From positions 98,521-160,554 of the forward strand of contig JAVZOV010000004.1 of NCBI GenBank assembly GCA_038881895.1: a stretch of DNA of 62,034 bases, in the 5' to 3' direction. The notes beneath the pieces are model-generated. The model saw only the letters and a program-made list of their open reading frames with translations. It was not told the origin of the DNA and searched no databases. Shown here piece after piece: positions 28,295-37,446 of the stretch. The position numbers and the translations under genes are program-made. Source of the DNA: Thermoprotei archaeon (GTDB lineage: Archaea > Thermoproteota > Thermoprotei > Gearchaeales > WAQG01). Positions within the stretch are counted from its first letter, which is position 1. Every line of letters begins with the position of its first letter.

Positions 28295-29452
28295 ATGCAC
28301 GTTTTAATGTATACGTGGGAATTCCCTCCAAGAATTGTAGGAGGTCTAGCACGTCATGTCTATCATCTTTCTAGGGCGTTAGCAAGAAAAGGTGTTGAAG
28401 TAACAGTAATTACGCTAGAATTTCCCGGAGCATCGTGGAGTGAAGTAACCGATAATGTAAACGTTGAACGAGTAAGAGTTGAGGTTGGGCATCCAAGTTT
28501 TCTTTCCTGGATTTTCCTTTTTAACCATTTCATGGAAAAACGATTTGCATTATTAAAAAAATCAGTAGATATAATCCATGGTCACGACTGGCTCGTCTCG
28601 TTGGCATCAATATCCACAAAACATTTCATCAATAAACCACTCGTATTCACGTATCATAGTACTGAACGTGGGCGCGTAGGAACATTATCTACGCCAGACT
28701 CTTTTACGATAGATGGATTAGAATGGTGGTGTGGATATGAGGCGTCCAGCGTCATCGTTACCAGTAGGTCTATGATGAATGAAGTTGCGAATTCATTCAA
28801 GATACCAGAGTATAAAATTTCAATAATACCAAACGGTATTGATCCGGCTGAGTTTGATATCCAAGTTAATCCACTGGATGTTAAACGTAATATAGGTATA
28901 GGGGAAGATAAAAAGCTTGTTCTTTTCGTAGGACGTATAACAAGCCAAAAAGGTGTAACATATCTTATTAAAGCAGTACCTAAAGTGATAAACATGCATC
29001 CAGATGCGCGCTTCCTAATAGTTGGTGATGGTTGGGAATTAGGGACAGTTAAAAATATGATTTCCTCAATGAACCTAGGAAATTATGTAAAAACGCTGGG
29101 ATTTTTGCCTGATCATGCTGTTAAAAGCCTTATGAAAGCTGCCGATGTAATAGTAATACCATCAATATACGAGCCGTTCGGCATCGTTGCACTCGAAGCC
29201 ATGATTTCCGGGGCGCCATTAGTTGCAAGTGATGTGGGAGGATTGAGTGAAATCGTAGAACATGGAAAGACAGGTTTAAAAGTATATCCAGCAAACCCAG
29301 ACTCTATTGCATGGGGCATCAACACCATCCTTTCTGATCCGAAATGGGCTAAATCAATGGCACAAAACGCACTTAATACTATAAAAGAAAAGTATAATTG
29401 GGACGTAATCGCACTCAAAACAATTGAAGTATACAAAAAGGCTATTACCTAG
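28295..29452 (+). CDS. Glycosyltransferase family 4/5, glycogen-synthase-like
   Basis: GT-B fold transferase. The N-terminus has YTWEFPPRIVGGLARHVYHL, where the glycine-rich loop contacts the nucleotide sugar, and HGHDWL follows. The C-terminal half has FVGRITSQKGVTYLI and the E-x7-E motif EPFGIVALEAMISGAP. The sequence resembles archaeal short glycogen synthases, but related enzymes make other glycosides or sulfolipids, so the product is open. It is 385 residues and follows ahcY closely, though a functional tie is not obvious. Confidence 0.85.
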   Translation: MHVLMYTWEFPPRIVGGLARHVYHLSRALARKGVEVTVITLEFPGASWSEVTDNVNVERVRVEVGHPSFLSWIFLFNHFMEKRFALLKKSVDIIHGHDWLVSLASISTKHFINKPLVFTYHSTERGRVGTLSTPDSFTIDGLEWWCGYEASSVIVTSRSMMNEVANSFKIPEYKISIIPNGIDPAEFDIQVNPLDVKRNIGIGEDKKLVLFVGRITSQKGVTYLIKAVPKVINMHPDARFLIVGDGWELGTVKNMISSMNLGNYVKTLGFLPDHAVKSLMKAADVIVIPSIYEPFGIVALEAMISGAPLVASDVGGLSEIVEHGKTGLKVYPANPDSIAWGINTILSDPKWAKSMAQNALNTIKEKYNWDVIALKTIEVYKKAIT

Positions 29453-29746
29453 TTATCGAAGTATTGAGAGATATGCTATTCATGCTTATTATCTTAGATT
29501 TTTCTATATTGATTACAAGAATTTTTCAGGTGTGAAGAATTCTCCTCTAACAGCGTTTTCTGTTAAGAAAGTCAGAAAACTTTAGTATACCATTGACAAG
29601 AAAGTGTGAAAGAAAAGAATAGCGAATATTTTTGTTAGTTAGATGTCTAAGATAAGAACTCTTAACAGACGTAAAAGAAAAATAATTTTCGTATGGACAA
29701 TTGTATTAACATGATATGTGTGTAGAAAATATGGGTGGTAAATAGA

Positions 29747-29769
29747 TTTATAAACATTTGTATACAAAT
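29747..29769 (+). promoter_or_regulatory. TATA box followed by a 14-bp perfect palindrome
   Basis: A TATA box (tttataaa, 29747-29754) is followed at once by ATTTGTATACAAAT (29756-29769), a perfect palindrome. It lies between TATA and the ATG at 29784, where a bound repressor would block RNA polymerase recruitment or start. The downstream gene encodes a small winged-helix protein, so self-repression is likely. Between 29453 and 29746 I see no gene. Confidence 0.6.
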
Positions 29770-29783
29770 AATATGGGGATTCA

Positions 29784-30032
29784 ATGAAGCGAATACAATC
29801 GAAAATGGAGATTAATGAAGATACTGTGCTCTTCATGATAGTAGCAGTAGGAGCTATTACACTCGACAAAGCTAAATCTATAGATGATTTAAGCACAGTA
29901 TTATCCATAAATAGGGATGAATTGTTACCAATAATAGAGAAACTACGCCAACAAGGCTATTTGTCACAAAATAACAGCCTTTACTATGTGACGCAATCTG
30001 GGCTTCTCAGAGCAATGTCTCTTTTCAGCTAA
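29784..30032 (+). CDS. Small winged-helix DNA-binding protein
   Basis: 82 residues. The part from DDLSTVLSINRDELLPIIEKL to RQQGYLSQNNSLYYVTQSG reads as a winged helix: recognition helix, then a two-strand wing, as in MarR/PadR-like and other archaeal regulators. No effector domain is present. GGGGAT precedes the ATG. A perfect palindrome in its promoter suggests autoregulation. It converges on the DRG GTPase gene with a 6-bp gap. Target genes cannot be told from sequence. Confidence 0.75.
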   Translation: MKRIQSKMEINEDTVLFMIVAVGAITLDKAKSIDDLSTVLSINRDELLPIIEKLRQQGYLSQNNSLYYVTQSGLLRAMSLFS

Positions 30033-30038
30033 ACATAA

Positions 30039-31175
30039 TTAATCAATTTTTAGTTCTATAATATCACCATCAAGTAATACATGATCTTCCCCAACTTTTT
30101 CTCCAGGATATTTTGCGCTCTTTCCCCATACTTTTGCATACTTTAACCTTTGAGTAAACGTTTTATGTATACGTTCAGCAACATCTTTGACTGTTGATCC
30201 TTCTTTTAATACTAACGGTCTAGAAGAGTGCTTCGTTTCATTAGGTTCTTTAGTATAAACTCTAATAAGCTTCAATGTTTTAATCAAAAGATCACCAAGG
30301 AGATTCAAACCAGTACCATTAACAGCAGAAACGTACAATATTGGTAATTGAGTATATAACTCTACATTATCTTTTATCATATCAACCTTATTCACGAGAA
30401 CAATAGCAGGTTTGTACATTACATTACCTGTTATAAAACGCTCTACATCATCAAGTGTTGCCTCGCCCCATATAGTAACTTGAGCATTAGTAATCCTATA
30501 ATCATTAAGTAACCTTCTGACGTCATCAATGGTAGCATCCATTAGACGACCATGAACAATAACCTGAACATGGGGATATGGACCTCTTTTTATCTCAATT
30601 TTACACTTCTCATCACCCAATAGCAAACCATAATCTTCGAACATCGAAAGAAGCTTATTCAGTTGGTCTCTAGGATTATAGGAACCGTCAATAACGAGAA
30701 GAACGCCATTTGCATTCCTAACCAAGGAAAAAACCATATCATTCCACTTACCTCCCTCTTTAATAATTGCAGGAGCCTCAACTAACTGAATCAGAACACC
30801 ACCATGTTTGAAAACACCTGGAACAGGCCTTGTAGTTGTGTAAGGATGATTACTTATTTCAACTTTAGCACCGGTAAGCCTTGACAAAAGTGCACTCTTA
30901 CCAGAACCGGTAAACCCCACCATGACGACCTGCACATCACCCTCCCTCTCAATAGAAAAACCGTACCCACTACCCCTCCTACTCTTCTCCTCCTCGATCT
31001 CACGCTTAAGAACAGCAATTTGATGCCTAACTTGGCTAACTATTTTCTCAGTACCTTTATGCTTTGGAACTGCAGCTAAATATTCTTGCAATGCTTTAAT
31101 CTTCTCTTCCTTAGTCTTTGCCTCAAGAACTTTAGCCCATTTTGCTCTAGCCTCGGCAGGAAGATTAGCTGGCAT
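30039..31175 (-). CDS. DRG-family GTPase with TGS domain
   Basis: Developmentally regulated GTP-binding protein type, a ribosome-associated GTPase conserved in archaea and eukaryotes. The N-terminal helical region (about 80 residues) is followed by G1 GFTGSGKSALL, the TTTRPVPG switch, NKVD (G4) and SAVNG (G5), with the HTH-like insert typical of DRG. The C-terminal TGS domain ends in LLDGDIIELKID. In this copy the G3 region reads VEAPAI instead of the usual DxPG, as in some archaeal members. GGAGGGT lies 7 nt before the ATG. Confidence 0.92.
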   Translation of the reverse strand: MPANLPAEARAKWAKVLEAKTKEEKIKALQEYLAAVPKHKGTEKIVSQVRHQIAVLKREIEEEKSRRGSGYGFSIEREGDVQVVMVGFTGSGKSALLSRLTGAKVEISNHPYTTTRPVPGVFKHGGVLIQLVEAPAIIKEGGKWNDMVFSLVRNANGVLLVIDGSYNPRDQLNKLLSMFEDYGLLLGDEKCKIEIKRGPYPHVQVIVHGRLMDATIDDVRRLLNDYRITNAQVTIWGEATLDDVERFITGNVMYKPAIVLVNKVDMIKDNVELYTQLPILYVSAVNGTGLNLLGDLLIKTLKLIRVYTKEPNETKHSSRPLVLKEGSTVKDVAERIHKTFTQRLKYAKVWGKSAKYPGEKVGEDHVLLDGDIIELKID

Positions 31176-31319
31176 AAACTGAACCCTCCAAAGAAGAATA
31201 ACTAGTCTCCAACCAAGGATAACATACGCCTGAGAAAAGAGATTTTATACATTTCACCCTTACTCTACTAAAATATCCTATGATAATTATTTAAACTTTA
31301 AATAAAAACACTCACACAA

Positions 31320-31718
31320 CTAGTCATTATCAAGAGAATAATATATACCGGTTGCTGTTGCTATAAGGTTACCTTTATCATCTATGACCCTGGACTCAGC
31401 ATAGTGTATTTTCCTTCCCAAACGATTCAAATGAGCTATTGCTTTTATAACACCATCAGAAGCCGGTGATAAATAATTCACATTAATTTCTACAGAAACG
31501 CTAGCTTTACCTGTGATAGCAATCACTAAGGATCCCATAGCAACATCGACCATCGTAGCAATAATACCTCCATGAACCATCCCTAATCGTTGCTTATGCC
31601 TACTATCAACCACCAGAGAAACTATTGACTCTTTATCTGAGATCTCTTCTACACGTAGTCCTACGTAAGACACAAACGGCGACTTATTAATAACTTCCAT
31701 AATCTCTTTGTAATCCAT
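31320..31718 (-). CDS. Hotdog-fold thioesterase, PaaI-like
   Basis: Acyl-CoA thioesterase of the PaaI/YdiI group. The sequence RLGMVHGGIIATMVDVAMGS is the hotdog helix with the active-site HGG turn, followed by VEINVNYLSPASDG and the YAESRVIDDKGNLIATATG strands. About 132 residues from the ATG at 31718; an upstream TTG at 31736 is possible but GTGAT fits the ATG. Substrate unknown; aryl- or fatty-acyl-CoA are likely. No close operon partner. Confidence 0.88.
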   Translation of the reverse strand: MDYKEIMEVINKSPFVSYVGLRVEEISDKESIVSLVVDSRHKQRLGMVHGGIIATMVDVAMGSLVIAITGKASVSVEINVNYLSPASDGVIKAIAHLNRLGRKIHYAESRVIDDKGNLIATATGIYYSLDND

Positions 31719-31817
31719 TCCAATCACAATTACCAAATTATCTAGAAAAATTAAAAGATTTATCTCTGTATTTTAGTTTAAGACTGGTTTGGTTATGAAA
31801 GTTAATGTAAAGGAGGA

Positions 31818-31895
<78 letters not shown>

Positions 31896-32042
31896 TTTCT
31901 CCTCAATCTGAATAGACGTACCTTCCCTAAAAATTTTATGATAAAAACTTTAACTTTTCCCATTAGGCTGAGAACACTAAACGAACCTTAAATTCTTAGA
32001 TTCAAAGAAATGTTTAATAACGATTTATGTAATATTTTGTAT

Positions 32043-32795
32043 ATGATTGATGTTCATTGTCACTTAGATTCAAAAGAATTTTCTGATGATCTAGATTTAG
32101 TTATTCGTAGGGCTAAAGAAAATGGTGTGAAAGCAATAATTACGTCAGCATTAGATTATAATGGAATAAAATTTAGTGAAAGACTAATAGTACAATATAA
32201 TGGATACATTTATAGGACAATAGGATTAGATTATACAGTACTTGATAAGTCACTCTTCGAAGAAATCGTTTCCTATATAGAAAGGAATAGGAATACCATA
32301 GTAGGAATTGGGGAAGTAGGTTTAGATTATTATGTATTTGAGGATGAAGAGAAACGGAAAATTCAGCGAGAATTCTTTATAAATTGGATTAATCTTGCTA
32401 AAGAACTTGACCTCCCGTTAATTGTTCATTCTAGGAGTGCTGGAAAATATGCTTTAGAGTCTCTCATCCAAAATAATGCTGAGAGAGTTATAATGCACGC
32501 TTTTGATGGGAAAGCAAGTTACGTTAAGAATGTAGTAAGTAAGTGGTATCTATTTTCAATACCTCCTTCAATAGCCAGATCAGAACAGAAACAAAAACTG
32601 GTTAAAGCATTACCAATAGAATCTTTACTATTAGAATCAGATGCGCCAGTGCTAGCTCCAATTAAAGATGCGCGTAATGAACCCGTTAATATAAAAATTT
32701 CAGCAGAATGGATTTCAAAACTCAAAAACATCAGTATAAATACTGTCATAGAAAAAACAACAGAAAATGCAAGAAAAATTTTTAAATTATATTAA
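32043..32795 (+). CDS. tatD: TatD-family metal-dependent hydrolase (deoxyribonuclease)
   Basis: TIM-barrel metal hydrolase. The metal ligands are present: IDVHCHLD at the N-terminus, GEVGLDYY, VHSRSAG, MHAFDG and LLESDAPVL. Family members are 3'-5' exonucleases acting in DNA repair or quality control. About 250 residues from the ATG at 32043, which gives the usual MIDVHCHLD start; an in-frame ATG at 32010 would add 11 residues. A TTTAATAA box 24-31 nt before 32043 supports a leaderless message from the inner start. Confidence 0.9.
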   Translation: MIDVHCHLDSKEFSDDLDLVIRRAKENGVKAIITSALDYNGIKFSERLIVQYNGYIYRTIGLDYTVLDKSLFEEIVSYIERNRNTIVGIGEVGLDYYVFEDEEKRKIQREFFINWINLAKELDLPLIVHSRSAGKYALESLIQNNAERVIMHAFDGKASYVKNVVSKWYLFSIPPSIARSEQKQKLVKALPIESLLLESDAPVLAPIKDARNEPVNIKISAEWISKLKNISINTVIEKTTENARKIFKLY

Positions 32796-33283
32796 TTAAT
32801 GTAGAATCAAAGATAATCTTCACTAAGCTACCGTTGTCGGATAGTTTGAAGTTAATTATCTATCTGTTCTGTTTTAGTTGTAAATGCGTCATGGATGGTT
32901 TTCGTGGTAACGGAGGCTCATCTCATCCTGAGTCTATCTATCATCACCACACATCCGGTTAACAGCCCATTCGAGCTCTCTCACACACTGTTCTCATCGC
33001 GAAAGGTATAGAGTTAACTATGAAAACTGCTAATGAAACACGTTCCTGTGACTGAGGACAATTTTTCTAGTTGTTCGTCTGGGGTTTTTACGTATTTAGG
33101 CTCATTTACTGGTTTAGAAAGCTCACAATTCTTCATCCTGCAGACTATTGACCAAGTGCTCGAAATTTCAACCATTCTTTAAAGAAAAACACTTACTTTT
33201 CTCAAATTTTGACATTAAGTAACATTGTTAATATTGATGGGATTTAGTGAAGATTATTGCTGTAATGAGATTGTCTGGGAGTG
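32796..33283. other. Intergenic stretch without a recognised gene
   Basis: Nearly 490 bp between tatD and tRNA-Gly. It is less AT-rich than its flanks and has a short open stretch on the minus strand near 33.0-33.2 kb (about 50 codons) that resembles nothing I know. It could be decayed mobile DNA. Confidence 0.4.
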
Positions 33284-33358
33284 TGCGGGCGCCGGGATTT
33301 GAACCCGGGACTCCAGGCTCGGGAGGCCTGTGTCCTAACCAGACTAGACGACGCCCGC
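33284..33358 (-). tRNA. tRNA-Gly (anticodon CCC)
   Basis: Full cloverleaf on the minus strand: acceptor GCGGGCG pairing with CGCCCGC, anticodon arm CAGGC-CTCCCGA-GCCTG (anticodon CCC), T arm with GGTTCAAATCC, discriminator A at 33284. The next bases are CAC, so the CCA end is not encoded, unlike the nearby tRNA-Glu. No intron. Confidence 0.95.
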
Positions 33359-33426
33359 TTTAGTCTCATAATTATTTAATTATTAAATGGGTTAAAAACT
33401 TTGCTTAATTAATGTATCAAAAGTAC

Positions 33427-33452
33427 AAAAATACTTAAATACAAGTATTTTT
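33427..33452 (+). promoter_or_regulatory. Dyad operator upstream of the coiled-coil RHH gene
   Basis: Perfect 10-bp inverted repeat AAAAATACTT-N6-AAGTATTTTT, 15 bp before the ATG at 33467. Size and symmetry suit a dimeric ribbon-helix-helix protein, and the gene just downstream ends in such a motif, so autoregulation is the simplest reading. Confidence 0.55.
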
Positions 33453-33466
33453 ATTACATATTTGGT

Positions 33467-34231
33467 ATGAGCGCGATTGATGATTTTGAGAAGCGAATTA
33501 AAGAATTAAAAGATGAGATGGAGAAGGAGCTATCGAGTATTATGGAGAGGTTGAGAAATGAAAACAAAAATATTTCGGTAAAACTTGATGAACTGAAGGT
33601 GAAGGGGGATAGGGTGACTTATGAGGAGTTAAGAAATCTTTTGCTGGATGTGAGGGAAAATTTGTCTAACCTCAGATTAGAATTGCAGAAGCTTGAGCAT
33701 AAATTCAGATCAAAAATGCGTGATCTTAGGATAGATGTAGAACGTTCTAATTTAGGTTATAGTGAGAAAATAAAATTAGATGATATGATTAATGAGTTAA
33801 ATTATTTATTAAGAGATATGTCGGAAAACATTAGAGAATCTCTAGAGGATCTGAGGGATTTAGTATCGGAATCGAGAGCTAGAATTAAGCGTGCCATTAG
33901 AAGAGGTCAAGGTATTATAAGCGTAGGAATAAGATCACTACCAGATGTAGGTAAAATAATCAATGATGCTATGGAGATTGCTAAGAGAAGTATTGAAGAG
34001 GCAACAACAGTGATCTCCTCGGTAAGAATCCCGGAAAGTGATGCAAGAATAATCGATGAATTAGTTAATGCAGGGCTTTTTAGAAGTAGAAACGAAGCAT
34101 TAGCATTTTTCGTGCATAAAGGAATAGAATCAAGTAAGGAATTACTAGATAAAGTTAATGAACGAGTAACGCGTATAAAGGAACTTCAAGACGAGATAAG
34201 AAAAGAGTTAGATCAACTCTTCAAGCACTAA
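33467..34231 (+). CDS. Coiled-coil protein with C-terminal ribbon-helix-helix-like motif
   Basis: 254 residues. Residues 1-150 are strongly charged heptads (long coiled coil), residues 150-190 are less charged, and the segment SSVRIPESDARIIDELVNAG followed by LFRSRNEALAFFVHKGI reads like a CopG/ribbon-helix-helix DNA-binding unit (beta strand, then two helices with a SRNEA turn). A short coiled coil ends the protein. The arrangement of a long N-terminal coiled coil with a distal RHH could bridge two DNA sites or tie DNA to a partner. It overlaps the convergent thioesterase gene by 4 bp. Confidence 0.75.
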   Translation: MSAIDDFEKRIKELKDEMEKELSSIMERLRNENKNISVKLDELKVKGDRVTYEELRNLLLDVRENLSNLRLELQKLEHKFRSKMRDLRIDVERSNLGYSEKIKLDDMINELNYLLRDMSENIRESLEDLRDLVSESRARIKRAIRRGQGIISVGIRSLPDVGKIINDAMEIAKRSIEEATTVISSVRIPESDARIIDELVNAGLFRSRNEALAFFVHKGIESSKELLDKVNERVTRIKELQDEIRKELDQLFKH

Positions 34232-34650
34232 ACTACGTTTCCTTCAAAAAATGATCTTATTTTTTCTACGATTTCCTTTGGTATAGGTACAGCACGATTC
34301 TCATTAATGCTAACAGAAACAATCACAACATATCCTTCAGCAGCTTTTTTACCAGTTGTTAAATTATTAACCATGAAACCATATCTTATTGCCTTCTCTT
34401 TAATCTCCTCAACACGTATTGAAACTTCTATTAGGTCATTAAACCTACATGATGATAAATATTTACAGTGTGCTTCTACTCTTGGAATCCAAACACCATA
34501 TTTAGAGAGAGATAGAAAATCAAACCCAAGTTTATTATAGAGTGCTTCTTCTGCTCTTTCAAAATATCTAAAATAATTTGTAAAATGCACAACCTGTGCA
34601 GCATCGGTTTCAACCCATGAGACTCGAAACTGGACTCGGAAATCGTTCAT
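34228..34650 (-). CDS. Acyl-CoA thioesterase, YbgC/4-hydroxybenzoyl-CoA thioesterase type
   Basis: Hotdog-fold thioesterase. The motif WVETDAAQVVHFTNYFRYFE is the YbgC signature; the Asp in TDAAQVVH (usually D..GHVNN or D.AGVVY) is the catalytic residue. About 140 residues from the ATG at 34650 (a TTG at 34659 is the alternative). Substrate cannot be told. It stands alone, convergent with the coiled-coil gene and 91 bp from the archaemetzincin gene. Confidence 0.87.
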   Translation of the reverse strand: MNDFRVQFRVSWVETDAAQVVHFTNYFRYFERAEEALYNKLGFDFLSLSKYGVWIPRVEAHCKYLSSCRFNDLIEVSIRVEEIKEKAIRYGFMVNNLTTGKKAAEGYVVIVSVSINENRAVPIPKEIVEKIRSFFEGNVV

Positions 34651-34750
34651 GATGATCAATAATAATCATAATATTGAGCAATATAAATTTTAGTGTATTG
34701 TTCTATGATTCTATTTTTACTTTCTTTAAAAATGAAAGCTGGATTACATT

Positions 34751-35284
34751 TTAAGAAATTTTAAGGGGGACTCTATCTCGTAATAGTAATTGTGAGCATT
34801 TTTTGCAATACATCGGTTTCTTACGGTCCGTATCAGCAATCGTTCTGCTAAAATACATTATACATTCTGGGTTTCCACAATGTTGTAAACCAAGTACATG
34901 ACCAATCTCGTGAATAACCTCTTTAATTATGCGCTCATTATATAAATCACGGTCTTCTGTTTTAAGACGCTCTAAATAAACTGAGCACACGCGATTTTTT
35001 GGATAGGCCTCGCCAAATATAAAATTCAGACCATTAGCATAAGCATCAAAATCGCCAATCCCAACAATAACGTCAGCATTGTACCATGCCATGTTCTGCT
35101 TGATCCATTCAAGGATTAAATCACTATTATACTGTTTACGCACACTATTATAAAATCTCAAGCCCAACTCTAATGAGCTGTCCACAACGCACTCACAATC
35201 AAATACTCTTTCTCGCAAATATTTACAAACATAATTTAATATTTCTTTATCGACATCATTTAATGCAATTACAACTATTTTCAC
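34751..35284 (-). CDS. amzA: Archaemetzincin (zinc metalloprotease)
   Basis: Small archaeal/vertebrate metzincin. The catalytic zinc motif is HEIGHVLGLQHC, followed by the four-cysteine structural zinc site CGNPECIM ... CKKC, and the Met-turn IMYFS. 177 residues is standard. GTG start at 35284 with GGTGG upstream inside the preceding HAD gene, which it overlaps by 4 bp, so the two genes are translationally coupled. Substrates of archaemetzincins are unknown. Confidence 0.95.
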   Translation of the reverse strand: MKIVVIALNDVDKEILNYVCKYLRERVFDCECVVDSSLELGLRFYNSVRKQYNSDLILEWIKQNMAWYNADVIVGIGDFDAYANGLNFIFGEAYPKNRVCSVYLERLKTEDRDLYNERIIKEVIHEIGHVLGLQHCGNPECIMYFSRTIADTDRKKPMYCKKCSQLLLRDRVPLKIS

Positions 35285-35997
35285 ACTAAACCACCTTTAT
35301 TTAATAGATCTACAATCACACGGTACGCCTCCCTCAGATTATTCACATTATAATCAGCCTTAACATTACTATTTAAAATAATCGAAGTAATACCTAATGA
35401 TCTAGCTCCCATTGAATCAACATCCTCATCACCCACCATTACACATTCATTAGGACTTACATGGAATTTCCTTAAAACTTTCTTATAAATTATTTTGTGA
35501 GGTTTTGTATATCCTACTTTATCAGAAAAAACCATGAAATCAAAATACTTATCCAGATGATACTTTTTCAAAACCAACTTCAAAATTCTAGAATCAGACG
35601 TGTTCGAAACCAAAACCAATAATAAGTTCATTCCTTTTAATCCAGAGAGAAAATATTCAACATCACTAACCGGCTTCAAATATTTCACAATTAATCTCTC
35701 ATAAACCCTTACTAACGCCCTTTCTATCTCATAACTATCACTTATGCCGAGAACTCTAATCAAGGATCTGAGCTCAACCAACAAAGGTACTTCCACGTTT
35801 AAAGAATATCTCACACTATTTACTACAGTACGGACAATCTGATAACGTTCTTTCAAAAACTCAACAGAAAAGTTATAACCAAAACCATGCAAAACATTTC
35901 TAAAAAGAATACTGCGTTCATTAAGATACTCATTAACGGATACTTCAAGCCTAAATAATGTACCCCAAAAATCAACAAACACTAGTCTTACTACCAT
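35281..35997 (-). CDS. HAD-superfamily hydrolase
   Basis: Phosphatase-like or dehalogenase-like enzyme with a cap domain. Motif I is VDFWGTL (nucleophile Asp; the second Asp of DxD is Trp, as happens in dehalogenase-like members), motif II SNTSD, motif III lysine in YTKPHK, motif IV VGDEDVDSMGA. The frame is open to 36066, but the extra N-terminus comes from a repeat element, so I start at the ATG at 35997 (MVVRLVFVDFWGTL). It overlaps amzA by 4 bp. Substrate unknown. Confidence 0.88.
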   Translation of the reverse strand: MVVRLVFVDFWGTLFRLEVSVNEYLNERSILFRNVLHGFGYNFSVEFLKERYQIVRTVVNSVRYSLNVEVPLLVELRSLIRVLGISDSYEIERALVRVYERLIVKYLKPVSDVEYFLSGLKGMNLLLVLVSNTSDSRILKLVLKKYHLDKYFDFMVFSDKVGYTKPHKIIYKKVLRKFHVSPNECVMVGDEDVDSMGARSLGITSIILNSNVKADYNVNNLREAYRVIVDLLNKGGLV

Positions 35998-36040
35998 ATC
36001 TATCCATAATAATGAATACAACAACCATAAATAAATATCT

Positions 36041-36558
36041 ATGGGGAGAGGAGATCTGGGGGTCAAAACACTGCCCTTTTAGGTTCCCATTTACTTTAAG
36101 ATATGTTATCAGGGTGTTTTATTTCTTACGAATTTAAGTTCCGTTAAGATCAGAGGGGGTTCCCACTTTAGTCCTAATACCTGAAATGATTGCAAAATAT
36201 TGTTAAACTGGGGTTCTAAGCTATGTAGTCTTTGATAGACATACATAGCTTTTTCCTCTCGATTTTTCATCGAGGACTTTCGGGAGAATCAATGAATCCC
36301 CACATCCGAAGTTTTAACATGTCTCCATAGGATGTTATTGCTTCTGGAGCAGAGGGGACAGGTTAGAGATACGTATCTCGTATCTATACTTATTGCAACT
36401 TAACTCTATTTGAGTCTTTCTATCGCGAAACTGCTAGCTACGGCTTTAGTACCCATTAGTGCCCAGTCGATATTTATGAAAAATATTTTTCACTTGAAAA
36501 GAAAATAATTATATCGGCACGCATGAACCTTGAGGGCTCTCCCCTCTCCTCTCCCCAT
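36041..36558. mobile_element. Decayed insertion element bounded by 14-bp inverted repeats
   Basis: The sequence atggggagaggaga at 36041-36054 recurs inverted at 36545-36558. The 490 bp between hold no open gene, but the minus strand encodes fragments such as TCPLCSRSNNILWRH, a CxxC-type stretch, with stops around. Part of it (36340-36360) is repeated at the end of the window (62003-62023, 19 of 21 inverted). A hairpin flanks it at 36551-36596. Best read as a transposon remnant. Confidence 0.45.
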
Positions 36559-36691
36559 CATACCTTACACCTTTACGGTGCGCATCCTGAGGAGAGGCTC
36601 CATAATATTTATATATAAAGTTGTATATAAATCTATTGATCATATGGGCCTTAATAAGGTGAAACTTAGTGTTTGTATTTTTAGCAAAATT

Positions 36692-37003
36692 TTAATAGTA
36701 TTCTATGATTAAATCGACGTTCCCATTATAGTGTGCATATATTATTGCAGAAGCAATTATCCTGTGCTCTTTCTCACTTACACATATGATTTCTCCTCGG
36801 ACAACCTGTTTTTCTCGTATGACAGTTTCATCAACCATGATGTATTTAATATTACCTCGCTTTTTTAATTTTTCAGCAACAAAATCTTTTGCTTGTGCGA
36901 ATGTATTTACGGTCCATCCAATAATACCATTAATATCAGTAAGCGGTTTTACTTGAAACTTATGGTTTAATGTTTTTGTTACTCGATTTTTTGTCTTTTG
37001 CAT
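36692..37003 (-). CDS. Hypothetical protein of 103 residues
   Basis: Not recognised. The sequence is basic at the N-terminus, then mixed alpha/beta (IKYIMVDETVIREKQVVRGE) with no Cys cluster or membrane segment. The gene is probably real: an archaeal TATA (TTTAAATAC on its strand, 37028-37036) lies 25-33 nt before the ATG, suiting a leaderless message, and the codon pattern is even. It could be a small regulator or a protein of a mobile element, as it sits next to a decayed insertion. Confidence 0.55.
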   Translation of the reverse strand: MQKTKNRVTKTLNHKFQVKPLTDINGIIGWTVNTFAQAKDFVAEKLKKRGNIKYIMVDETVIREKQVVRGEIICVSEKEHRIIASAIIYAHYNGNVDLIIEYY

Positions 37004-37036
37004 ACATTTATTATAAATTTATTAGTTGTATTTAAA

Positions 37037-37446
37037 TTTAATTACAAATTTATAAAAATCAGTTTTATAAGTATAGAATCTGTAAGCATACAACAAATAC
37101 GCTAAATTTTTATTTCAAAATTCTTATTCATTTTTTGTTCAAAAATTTTAATCAAATCTTTAACTTAAGTTAAAACTTTGTTTTATAAATGTGTATCAGA
37201 ACGGTACATCTATCATAGTGTTGCATGGTAATGAGCTAAATTTTATCCTTTAGGATAGAGTGTGATCATGTGCATTACTTTAGGATTTGCAAAAATTGGG
37301 TTAGTTTTTGAATTTTTCCATTATAACTAAGTGAGTTTATGAGACATATTTTGGAAATATTTAAAATTTTTTCGTAAAAATTTCACTGTAAAATTAAATA
37401 ATATTTATATATTAGTTAAATAATTTTGCTATATAGTGAATATAAA
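37037..37446. other. AT-rich intergenic region, promoter of the two-module regulator at its right end
   Basis: No gene is seen. A strong TATA-like run (aatatttatatatta) near 37400-37412 lies about 40 nt before the regulator start at 37447. Confidence 0.45.

Noticed and set aside
29642-29713. 23-codon basic peptide (MSKIRTLNRRKRKIIFVW...) as a possible tiny ribosomal protein
   Set aside because: It does not match L39e, L40e or L41e and has no ribosome binding site.
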